From: Thermoplasmata archaeon
GTDB lineage: Archaea > Thermoplasmatota > Thermoplasmata > Thermoplasmatales > Thermoplasmataceae
Length of the DNA stretch: 33,997 nt
Reading direction: 5' to 3'
NCBI GenBank assembly: GCA_021802205.1
Contig: JAKAAT010000016.1
Span: 1 to 33,997, forward strand
Shown: one piece after another, positions 1-6,554 of the stretch
Position numbering within the stretch: position 1 is the stretch's first letter
Layout: the number at the start of each line of letters is the position of its first letter
Translations under genes and position numbers: made by a program
Notes under the pieces: generated by a model
Database searches by the model: none
What the model was told of the DNA's origin: nothing
Seen by the model: the letters and a program-made list of their open reading frames with translations, nothing else

Positions 1-499
1 TGTTCTTCTCATCGGGCATGGAGTCAAATGAGAACAATCCTGAAATGCCCATAGTATTGAATTCTCCAAAAGTTTCAATAATATTGTTTTTGCTATCTAT
101 CCTATCAATTATTTCCATAAATCTGCTTACTGGCTTAAAACCATTCTTTTCAATTTCATCCACATCCATAATAGATATGTAAAAATCACCAAGGGCCCTT
201 TCCGCATGGTTCTGGCTATTTTGTGCACATGATTCTAAAATTTTCCCAAGTATAAAGTTATTCCATTCCATAAGTTCAGTGGATGCGTCATACACGTATT
301 TGTCTTCAGGAACAGGGTGGGATCTTGCCCACTTCCCATATGAATACATTGAAAAATCATCCATAGGGTCATATGATTTATCCAGATAATCTATGGAAAA
401 AACGGGTTTTTCAGGTTTCTCTTTCTCAGATATAACTGGTATTCTGTCTAATCTGCTAGCCATAATACCTGATAATTGTATTTCTATTAATCTTTTCAT
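1..499 (-). CDS. M13 family metallopeptidase (neprilysin-like), N-terminal part
   Basis: Partial gene: the reading frame is open from an ATG at 499 leftwards through the window edge (about 166 codons). Residues about 47-72 read DDFSMYSYGKW, then SHPVPEDK, a strong match to the start of the Peptidase_M13_N domain (family consensus DDFY.Y.NGKW...IP.DK). GDFYISIMDVDEIEKNGFKP further on fits the same domain. Family members are zinc endopeptidases of about 650-700 residues; the HExxH zinc site would lie outside the window. I see no signal peptide, so a cytoplasmic enzyme is likely, probably in peptide turnover. A second in-frame ATG at 463 (MASRLDRIP) has a weak AGGT upstream; the ATG at 499 has a TTTTTAT box 20-26 bases upstream. 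The start choice is uncertain, the family call is not. Confidence 0.85.
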   Translation of the reverse strand, partial: MKRLIEIQLSGIMASRLDRIPVISEKEKPEKPVFSIDYLDKSYDPMDDFSMYSYGKWARSHPVPEDKYVYDASTELMEWNNFILGKILESCAQNSQNHAERALGDFYISIMDVDEIEKNGFKPVSRFMEIIDRIDSKNNIIETFGEFNTMGISGLFSFDSMPDEKN

Positions 500-532
500 G
501 AGATTTTCTATTCTATGGATAAAAAGAAGATG

Positions 533-840
533 TCATTCATCTGCAGCTCTCAATTTTTCTGCTCTTGACGACGCAAGATAGATTAAAAATGGTGAGACAA
601 TATTTGCAATAGGAATAATATACAATATTGCACCTAACTCTCCAATTTCCTGGTGTACCATTTCGAAAATCTGTATAAACCGATGAGAATGTATATAGAG
701 ACAATTAAAGCCAGCACTGAAATAATTAAAAAATTAATAGGAATATAAGCAAAAGTACCAGAAAAACGTGTGTTAATGTGCCAGATGAAGAAATGGCGGG
801 ATTTATGGTATTTCAATAATTTATTGTTTTTTCGGGGCAA
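533..840 (-). pseudogene. Small membrane protein ORF, apparently split by a frameshift
   Basis: Two short minus-strand frames overlap here. The first (840 to 634, 68 codons) has one hydrophobic segment (IPINFLIISVLALIVSIYI) and ends YRFSKWYTRKLES. The second (ATG at 661, stop at 533, 42 codons) opens MVHQEIGELGAILYIIPIA, has a second hydrophobic segment and ends in a charged tail, AEKLRAADE. Joined near 661-672 they would give a plausible two-helix membrane protein, so I read this as one gene broken by a one-base shift, a sequencing error, or two overlapping small genes. The first frame also overlaps the end of the upstream membrane-protein gene by 20 bases. No function can be assigned. The N-terminal 25 residues of the first frame look poorly coding. 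Confidence 0.35.
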
Positions 841-1498
841 TATTATTATTTGCTTTAAAGAGGTTTTTCAGGACCTTGAAATCCACAAAACCTATCCATA
901 GAAGCAATATACCGAAAAATTCTGCGTAGTATAGAAAAGCCGGGAATTCAACAATATATAACGTACCTGCAACGCTAACTATTATAACTCCTACAACAAT
1001 GCTTAATAATTTAGGATTCTTTGTTTTAATATAACTGGTTAAAGAGATGTAGATAAGCAGAATAGCTGCCGGGAATGTTACAGTTATAGACGATATGGAT
1101 ATCAATATAGGTAGGACTCCGTATACAACACCATGGGTTACTATATCTCCCACGTGGGAAATAACTGCAGAAACTATAACAAAAACAGTTGATATTATCA
1201 TGTAAATGCCATAATAAATTGTAATATTATGCTTTTTAAGAAGCAGGACTGACCCGAGGGCAAGGAGTTCCACAAGTACTGCTACCAGAATTAGATATGA
1301 TTTCATCAACAGAGGTGTCTCATAATTTGTTGAGAACACAACTTCAAGCGCTACTGAGATTGAAAATACCCAGAGTCCGGAGGTCCATGCCAGTAAATTT
1401 AATTGCTTTTTCCTTATATAATTGGAGGAAATCAAAATTGACAGCCCTAAGCTTAAAATCAAAATAATTATAGTTGATATTACTGCTAAAATATACAT
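821..1498 (-). CDS. Multi-pass membrane protein, about seven helices, function unknown
   Basis: 225 residues, almost entirely hydrophobic, with about seven predicted transmembrane segments separated by short loops and a basic C-terminal tail (FKVLKNLFKANNNIAPKKQ) that should lie in the cytoplasm. The layout resembles seven-helix sensor-type membrane domains found in archaea, but I see no attached kinase, GAF or HTH domain. An A/T-rich TATA-like sequence (AAAATAAAG) lies about 22-31 bases upstream of the ATG, consistent with a leaderless transcript. A dyad at 1579-1602 lies further upstream. The small split membrane ORF follows and overlaps its 3' end, so the two may be co-transcribed. I do not recognise the family. 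Confidence 0.7.
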   Translation of the reverse strand: MYILAVISTIIILILSLGLSILISSNYIRKKQLNLLAWTSGLWVFSISVALEVVFSTNYETPLLMKSYLILVAVLVELLALGSVLLLKKHNITIYYGIYMIISTVFVIVSAVISHVGDIVTHGVVYGVLPILISISSITVTFPAAILLIYISLTSYIKTKNPKLLSIVVGVIIVSVAGTLYIVEFPAFLYYAEFFGILLLWIGFVDFKVLKNLFKANNNIAPKKQ

Positions 1499-1578
1499 TT
1501 AAACTTCACCTTTAACACTTTATTTTTATTTACCACATCCTATTGTTTCCCTATAAGATGTAGTTTTACTTATAATGG

Positions 1579-1602
1579 TAAACATTTATTTAAATATGTT
1601 TA
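1579..1602. promoter_or_regulatory. Inverted repeat TAAACAT-N10-ATGTTTA
   Basis: Perfect 7-base arms (1579-1585 and 1596-1602) flank a spacer that is itself mostly the palindrome ATTTAAAT. It lies about 80 bases upstream of the start of the seven-helix membrane protein and about 280 bases upstream of the diiron-type protein on the other strand. It could be an operator, but in DNA this A/T-rich such dyads also arise by chance. The rest of 1499-1885 holds no ORF I would call a gene. Confidence 0.3.
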
Positions 1603-1855
1603 AATTCAAGTTTACAGGAATAATATTTCTAAATTTTAGCGTTTCAAACTGTTTTTATGTCATAGACTGTTATGTAGAATTGAAAGTGTCAAGAATCTCT
1701 TAAATTAAAATTTCTATTATAGTAAAGTTAGAAACAGCATAAGTTACTGCCGCTTTTAAATATGTAAAAATATATTGATAAAAAATAAAAAAACACTATT
1801 GGATGAGATACATAATAATGTATAATTTCTATTGTTTATATGTCTGTTTCAAAAA

Positions 1856-1867
1856 GATTAAATATAA
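1856..1867 (+). promoter_or_regulatory. TATA box for the diiron-type oxidase gene
   Basis: GATTAAATATAA centred near 1862 would place the transcript start about 26 bases on, at or next to the ATG at 1886. This favours ATG 1886 over the upstream TTG (1868) and ATG (1880) as the real start. Confidence 0.5.
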
Positions 1868-1885
1868 TTGCGTATATTTATGTAT

Positions 1886-2557
1886 ATGCAACAATCGGAT
1901 TTTTATGGAGAAATAAAAAGAGTTGTAAAGAGCCACTCAGCAACTGATAATGATTTCATCAATAGATTTTCCAGAGGCGATATTAGCGATGAGGAATTTA
2001 AAAGATTTTCTATTGAGTTTTACCATTTTACCAGGGAATGGCCAGAAATACTGGCAAAATTGCTGGTAAGCACAGAGAATGAAAACGACGCATATGAATT
2101 AACAGGCATTCTAGTCTCCGAATTGGGAAGTGGCGATTCTGGGAAAAGGCACGAATTGCTTTACAGAAGATACCTGAGGTCTATTGGCTTTAAACCAGAA
2201 GAACTTGTAAAAAGAGAACAGCTTTCTACAACAAAGGGATGGCTTGACGGGATGAGAGAATATTTTTCCTCTGACCACGCAAAGGCATTAGGTGCAGAAT
2301 TTGCACTTGAAAATATGGCAATACCAATGTGGGATAAACTTCTGCCTGGGCTAAAGATCATGAAAGAAAGGAAATATAAAGACATGGATATGCTTTATTT
2401 CACATTCCACAGGGAACTGGAATCAACCCATGAAGATGCTATGGAAAATGTAATAGGAGTACACAGCAATGACCAGAAAGAACAATTTATCTCCAGTGCA
2501 AAGGGAATGCTTGATCTTGAAGAGAAATTCTGGCTTGGCCTTGCCGATAGAAAATAA
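1886..2557 (+). CDS. Heme-oxygenase-like diiron protein (TenA/CADD-like, iron-containing redox enzyme family)
   Basis: About 223 all-helical residues from the preferred start. The six metal-ligand positions typical of heme-oxygenase-fold diiron proteins can be picked out: Glu79 and His89 in the SELGSGDSGKRHE stretch, Glu142 in ALENMAIP, and the helix FHRELESTHEDA giving His175, Glu179 and His182 (HxxxExxH spacing). This separates it from thiaminase TenA and heme oxygenase and places it with Haem_oxygenase_2/CADD-like proteins. Known relatives catalyse oxidative C-N, C-C or N-oxygenation chemistry, or make p-aminobenzoate from their own tyrosine. The substrate here cannot be told from sequence. 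It stands alone, flanked by membrane proteins on the other strand. ATG 1880 and TTG 1868 are alternative in-frame starts. Confidence 0.75.
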   Translation: MQQSDFYGEIKRVVKSHSATDNDFINRFSRGDISDEEFKRFSIEFYHFTREWPEILAKLLVSTENENDAYELTGILVSELGSGDSGKRHELLYRRYLRSIGFKPEELVKREQLSTTKGWLDGMREYFSSDHAKALGAEFALENMAIPMWDKLLPGLKIMKERKYKDMDMLYFTFHRELESTHEDAMENVIGVHSNDQKEQFISSAKGMLDLEEKFWLGLADRK

Positions 2558-2668
2558 TTCTACATACACAAAGTTTTTATAAATTTCAATTTTCACTATT
2601 GAAGAATAAAAGCATATTTTTTGTTTGCTTAGAATTTGTTAATTAATTTTATTAAAATTATAAAATTA

Positions 2669-3061
2669 TTATTTCTGGTTTGCCCCTTTTGATTTTAAGG
2701 CCCTTGCTGAAAAGTATATCGCGCCTGATATTATTATCATTATAACATCAAGTAGGATACTGTCTATTGCTGATGCCGTCCATGGAAGCCTTTCATTAAA
2801 TATCGGGGCTATACTTATTCTTGACTCTAATAGTAATATAGTATCAAGTATATAGAATATAAAAACAGGCAAGTAGAATTCTTTTTTATCACTCACATAT
2901 ATCATTGCAGATACTATTGCAATTGCAATTACAAATCCGAAGAATACTTTTACTATATATGGCAAAGTTAGCCCTAATAAAGTCATATGTATTCCAGCCC
3001 ATATAGCTGAGCCCAATATCCCCAGCCATCTTAAAATATCAATTGCCTTATTTGTTGCCAT
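2669..3061 (-). CDS. Four-helix membrane protein, unknown function
   Basis: 130 residues with about four hydrophobic segments (roughly 10-30, 35-56, 64-80 and 97-118), a short charged loop (SDKKEF) and a basic C-terminus (KSKGANQK). A TTTATAAAT box lies 20-28 bases upstream of the ATG, so the transcript is probably leaderless and monocistronic. Two inverted repeats lie just beyond the promoter at 3138-3155 and 3159-3178. I do not recognise the family; the size and topology fit small archaeal membrane proteins without assigned function. Confidence 0.65.
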   Translation of the reverse strand: MATNKAIDILRWLGILGSAIWAGIHMTLLGLTLPYIVKVFFGFVIAIAIVSAMIYVSDKKEFYLPVFIFYILDTILLLESRISIAPIFNERLPWTASAIDSILLDVIMIIISGAIYFSARALKSKGANQK

Positions 3062-3137
3062 GTATTGGTTATGGAAATCAATTTATAAATATTTTTCTGT
3101 ACAATTATCAGAATTTTGTGTTGAAGATAAATAATTC

Positions 3138-3178
3138 ATGAAATACCTATTTCATAGCATTGCAAATTGTTCTGCAAT
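3138..3178. promoter_or_regulatory. Tandem dyads upstream of the four-helix membrane protein
   Basis: Two perfect inverted repeats lie back to back: ATGAAATA-cc-TATTTCAT (3138-3155) and ATTGCA-N8-TGCAAT (3159-3178). They sit 77-117 bases upstream of the membrane-protein start and about 145 bases past the end of hmgA, so they look more like operator sites than a terminator. No regulator is known. Confidence 0.35.
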
Positions 3179-3297
3179 AAAAAGAAATAAATGAGAATAA
3201 ATTGTGTGTGAACTGTATGAAAATTATCAGTTGTCTTTATTCCAGATCGTATGGTTATGCTGTGTATTAGATGGCACAAAAATGTAATTTTTTATAT

Positions 3298-3310
3298 AAT
3301 AAAAAAAATT
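3298..3310 (-). terminator. T-run terminator after hmgA
   Basis: On the minus strand a run of about eight T residues follows the hmgA stop by roughly 15 bases, without a stem. This is the usual form of an archaeal intrinsic terminator and would end the hpd-fah-hmgA transcript. Confidence 0.45.
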
Positions 3311-3323
3311 AAGTTTAAAATAT

Positions 3324-4472
3324 TCAATCTTTTCCTGCTTTCCATGAATACATATAATTTTTATCCTTTACAGATTCAGCTTTTTCCGTTGGCATAAGCC
3401 ATTTATATGACTCTACCATAATTGCAACTTCGTCCGTTTTTGTTTCTCCCAGGCTATTTTCCACAACTCCGGGCTGTGGCCCATGGATTATCCCGTGCAC
3501 ATGCATGGTTATTGATTTCTCTCCTATGCCCTTTCTGCTCATAAAGTTCCCGGAGGAATAGAATATGAGTTCATCCGAATCAATATTATTGTGGTAATAT
3601 GGTATGGGTATTGCCCTTTCATGGAAGTCAAATAATCTCGGGAGGAAAGCCCCTATCATAAAATGGTCTGCTTCGAACACTGTGTGGACAGGCGGTGGCA
3701 TGTGCAATTTACCTACAATAGGTGCAAATTTGTCTATATTTATTGTGAATGGGTACAGATAACCATCATAGCCCTCTAAATCCAGTACAGGGTAAGTTCT
3801 GGTAATGTTAAGATAGTAACTGCCGTAGTCAACCATTATATGGTATTCGCCAGGAGATTCAGTGCTTTCATGAAATTCCGGGATTTCAATATCCCTTGTG
3901 TAATATGGCATGCCCTCTTTTATCTGCCCGTATTTATTCATGTAATGTGCAGGTATATCCATATGGTCTGATGAAATTGTGAAAAAGAAGAAAGACCGCT
4001 CATCCATAACTGCGCGGTATGTTGTTCCCCTTGGAATATAAATGAAATCCCCTTTCCTGAATTTCAGCGTGCCAAATGGCGATTCGATGGAACCTTTGCC
4101 GGATTGTACATAAAAAACCTCATCGCAGAGGGCATTCCTGAAATAGGTATCAGGGCTTGTATCTGTATCTATTATTCCTGTGCTTGTGGAATCATTGTAG
4201 AAAAGAGTCTGCCTGCCTGTGTAGAAGTTATTGAGCTTTCCAAGCATTCCGGTCTTTATATGCCTGTGTTCTACAAGATCTACACTGGATAATTTTTCCC
4301 TGTATTCCACAGAGGTTTTTTCAATTTCTGCCGGATCATATTTGTGGTATAGCAATGAATATTTTCCATCAAATGCCTTCAATCCAAATAGCTCTTCCTT
4401 AAAAATATGTGACCTGTCATCGTATGTATGGCGCTGTTCAGGCACCTTCCCTTTTTTTACATAATAAACCAT
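3324..4472 (-). CDS. hmgA: Homogentisate 1,2-dioxygenase
   Basis: Non-heme iron dioxygenase that opens the ring of homogentisate to maleylacetoacetate, step two of this pathway. The 382 residues form a double-cupin protein. The iron ligands are readable: His294 in PIPYYHNN, the acidic residue in SDELIF (Glu301), and His330 in IHGPQPG, matching human His335, Glu341 and His371. The cupin motif GKGSIESPFGTLKFRKGDFI and IPRGTTYR fit the family. Human and bacterial enzymes have about 430-445 residues, so this is a compact version. It is the last gene of hpd-fah-hmgA and starts at the base after the fah stop codon, with a GGGTGGTG ribosome-binding site inside fah. A cupin of unknown substrate is the alternative, made unlikely by the neighbours. 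Confidence 0.92.
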   Translation of the reverse strand: MVYYVKKGKVPEQRHTYDDRSHIFKEELFGLKAFDGKYSLLYHKYDPAEIEKTSVEYREKLSSVDLVEHRHIKTGMLGKLNNFYTGRQTLFYNDSTSTGIIDTDTSPDTYFRNALCDEVFYVQSGKGSIESPFGTLKFRKGDFIYIPRGTTYRAVMDERSFFFFTISSDHMDIPAHYMNKYGQIKEGMPYYTRDIEIPEFHESTESPGEYHIMVDYGSYYLNITRTYPVLDLEGYDGYLYPFTINIDKFAPIVGKLHMPPPVHTVFEADHFMIGAFLPRLFDFHERAIPIPYYHNNIDSDELIFYSSGNFMSRKGIGEKSITMHVHGIIHGPQPGVVENSLGETKTDEVAIMVESYKWLMPTEKAESVKDKNYMYSWKAGKD

Positions 4473-5360
4473 TTACACCACCCTGTTAACTAAATTGCCT
4501 AATTGTGGAGATTCAAGACTCACCTCATCCCCGGGCTTAAGCCAGCCATAATTCTCCGAACCAAGTTCAAGAATGCAGCCTGTGCCAAATGTACCGCTAC
4601 CTATTACATCACCGGGCAACAGAGGTACTGATTCAGATGCCCGTTCCAGCAGTTCTGAAAAGCTGAAATAAATATTCTTTAAATTATTTTGCGAGTATAA
4701 TTTTCCATTAACATAGCCCTTAAGATCTATATTGATTTTTCCGCCTTCTGATTCACTGAGTATTTCATCCTTTGTCACAAGGAATGGCCCGAATGACGTA
4801 GCATAATCCTTTCCCTTGGCAGGTCCGAGCATTACTTTCATCTCTTCCTTCTGGATATCCCTGAGGCTCCAGTCATTCATTGTTATGAATCCGAATATGG
4901 CATCCATGCAGTTTTCATGGCAGTCAATCGTCCTGTTTCCTATGACAGCAGCAACTTCCATTTCATAGTCAAAGGCCTTGCTTTTTTCAGGATATTTAAT
5001 TTTATATCCCGATGGGTAAACATTGGGTGTACATGAAAAGTAGAAAACTGGAAAATCGTACCATTCTTTAATCATATCCAGGCCCTTGTTCTTTCTTGCA
5101 TTTTTTACATGGTCTTCAAAGGCGTAGAAATCTCGCACCGACCTCATTCCCGGGATGGGTACACCATATTTTACCGCTTCCGGTTTTATGGCATACTTAT
5201 CATCCAGCTTTAAATTTATAATTTTACTGTAGAGATTATAGAATTCCATCACCAGTTCATCTTCCTGCATATTCAGCATTGGAGCCATTTCATAATATTT
5301 TCCTTCATAGTATATGCAGTACCGGTAAGACCCGGAATATTCAATAAGGCAGATCTTCAT
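4473..5360 (-). CDS. fah: Fumarylacetoacetate hydrolase
   Basis: Cleaves fumarylacetoacetate to fumarate and acetoacetate, the last step of tyrosine breakdown. The 295 residues match the FAH C-terminal hydrolase fold with a short N-terminal domain, close to the small archaeal/bacterial type rather than the 420-residue eukaryotic enzyme. Active-site residues equivalent to human FAH can be read: Asp77 and His84 (DFYAFEDH, seven apart as in human Asp126/His133), Glu133 and Glu135 (DYEMEVA), Asp163 (NDWSLRD) and Lys184 (KGKDYATSFGP). The start overlaps the hpd stop by four bases (ATGA), with GAGAGG as ribosome-binding site. Many FAH-superfamily members act on other keto acids; here the operon with hpd and hmgA makes the specific call strong. 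Confidence 0.9.
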   Translation of the reverse strand: MKICLIEYSGSYRYCIYYEGKYYEMAPMLNMQEDELVMEFYNLYSKIINLKLDDKYAIKPEAVKYGVPIPGMRSVRDFYAFEDHVKNARKNKGLDMIKEWYDFPVFYFSCTPNVYPSGYKIKYPEKSKAFDYEMEVAAVIGNRTIDCHENCMDAIFGFITMNDWSLRDIQKEEMKVMLGPAKGKDYATSFGPFLVTKDEILSESEGGKINIDLKGYVNGKLYSQNNLKNIYFSFSELLERASESVPLLPGDVIGSGTFGTGCILELGSENYGWLKPGDEVSLESPQLGNLVNRVV

Positions 5361-6436
5361 AGATTGCCTCTCATAGCCTGGTCTCTTTCAATAGATTCGA
5401 AGAGAGCCTTAAAGTTCCCTGCACCGAATGATTTTGCCCCTTTCCTTTCTATGACTTCGAAGAATACTGTGGGCCTGTCTGTCAATGGTTTTGTAAATAT
5501 CTGTAGCAGGTATCCATCATCATCACGGTCTACAAGTATATTCAGTTTTTTAAGTTCTTCAATATCCTCATCCACATTGCCTACCCTTTCGGTTAACGTA
5601 TCATAGTAGGACTCAGGTGTCGGAAGGAATTGTATTCCATTTTCTTTCATCTTTGATACAGTTTCTATTATATTATCCGTTTTTAGTGCTATGTGCTGCA
5701 CTCCCTGTGAATTGTAATAATCTAAATATTCCTGTATCTGTGATTTTTTTAATCCCTGTGCGGGTTCATTTATTGGAAATACTATATTATCGTTATATTT
5801 AACAACCTTTGACCTGAGGGCAGAATAGTCAGTCCTTATCATTTTGTCATCAAATGTTACAAGCTGGCTAAAGTTCATATTTTTGATATAATAATTAACC
5901 CACTGGTCCATTTCACCTTCGTAGACGTTCCCAACAACATGGTCAACTTTGTATATTCCGGTGTCAGCAGCATGTGTATCTTCTTCCCTATACCCGGGGA
6001 GAAAGCCCTTATAATCCCCCTTTTCTATCATAGTATGTATTGTATCGCCATATGTTTGCATTACAGCCTTTCTGATTTTTCCATTATCGTCTTTCTCCTC
6101 TTTAATTGATGAAACTTTAATGTTTCTAGATTCCAGGTGTTTTTTTGTAAATTCTATATCATCAACTTCCAGTGATATATCCCTGACTCCATCGCCGTGA
6201 AGGCTTATTGAGTCGTTTATTTCAGAATGCTTTTCCATTGAACTGGAGAACACAAGATTTATGTCGCCTTTGCTCAATACATAGGAGGATTTGGCACGGT
6301 TGCCTGTTTCAAGGCCTGAGTAAGCCTTAAGGTCAAGCCCCAGACCCCTTTCCATAAAATATGACCAGGTCTTGGCACTGGAAACATAGAACTCTATATG
6401 ATTTATTTTTTTAAAAAGTTCGTCGTTACTATACAT
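5357..6436 (-). CDS. hpd: 4-Hydroxyphenylpyruvate dioxygenase
   Basis: Converts 4-hydroxyphenylpyruvate to homogentisate using Fe(II) and O2. Two vicinal-oxygen-chelate domains: residues about 10-140 (HIEFYVSSAKTWSYF... ETGNRAKSSYVL) and 160-340. The three iron ligands are His166 (VDHVVGN), His248 (QGVQHIALK) and Glu327 (FFEVIER), the positions equivalent to His161, His240 and Glu322 of the Pseudomonas enzyme. The length of 359 is typical. It is the first gene of the operon, with a TATA box centred 27 bases upstream of the ATG, so translation is probably leaderless. 4-Hydroxymandelate synthase is a close relative, but hmgA and fah downstream favour HPPD. Confidence 0.93.
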   Translation of the reverse strand: MYSNDELFKKINHIEFYVSSAKTWSYFMERGLGLDLKAYSGLETGNRAKSSYVLSKGDINLVFSSSMEKHSEINDSISLHGDGVRDISLEVDDIEFTKKHLESRNIKVSSIKEEKDDNGKIRKAVMQTYGDTIHTMIEKGDYKGFLPGYREEDTHAADTGIYKVDHVVGNVYEGEMDQWVNYYIKNMNFSQLVTFDDKMIRTDYSALRSKVVKYNDNIVFPINEPAQGLKKSQIQEYLDYYNSQGVQHIALKTDNIIETVSKMKENGIQFLPTPESYYDTLTERVGNVDEDIEELKKLNILVDRDDDGYLLQIFTKPLTDRPTVFFEVIERKGAKSFGAGNFKALFESIERDQAMRGNL

Positions 6437-6456
6437 AGAAGCTTATTTACATTATA

Positions 6457-6469
6457 CAATATATATTTT
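6457..6469 (-). promoter_or_regulatory. TATA box of the hpd-fah-hmgA operon
   Basis: Minus-strand AAAATATATATTG centred 27 bases upstream of the hpd ATG, the spacing expected for an archaeal leaderless promoter. The 6484-6502 palindrome lies 15 bases further upstream. Confidence 0.65.
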
Positions 6470-6483
6470 ACGGTAATTATATA

Positions 6484-6502
6484 TGCATGAGAGTATCATG
6501 CA
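6484..6502. promoter_or_regulatory. Palindrome TGCATGA-N5-TCATGCA, likely operator of the divergent promoters
   Basis: Perfect 7-base inverted arms with a GAGTA spacer lie between the divergent hpd and acetoacetyl-CoA synthetase TATA boxes, 15 bases from the first and about 23 from the second. Position and symmetry fit a dimeric regulator acting on both transcripts. No regulator gene lies beside it in the window. Confidence 0.55.
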
Positions 6503-6524
6503 CGAACATATATGCTTAAAGCAA

Positions 6525-6538
6525 TTTATTTATATAAA
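6525..6538 (+). promoter_or_regulatory. TATA box of the acetoacetyl-CoA synthetase gene
   Basis: TTTATTTATATAAA lies 17-30 bases upstream of the ATG at 6555. There is no Shine-Dalgarno sequence before the start, which again points to a leaderless transcript. Confidence 0.6.
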
Positions 6539-6554
6539 GATATGTTGAAGCATT

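Noticed and set aside
393-581. 62-codon plus-strand ORF near the left edge
   Set aside because: It is the antisense shadow of the M13 peptidase N-terminus, whose minus-strand frame matches the family well.
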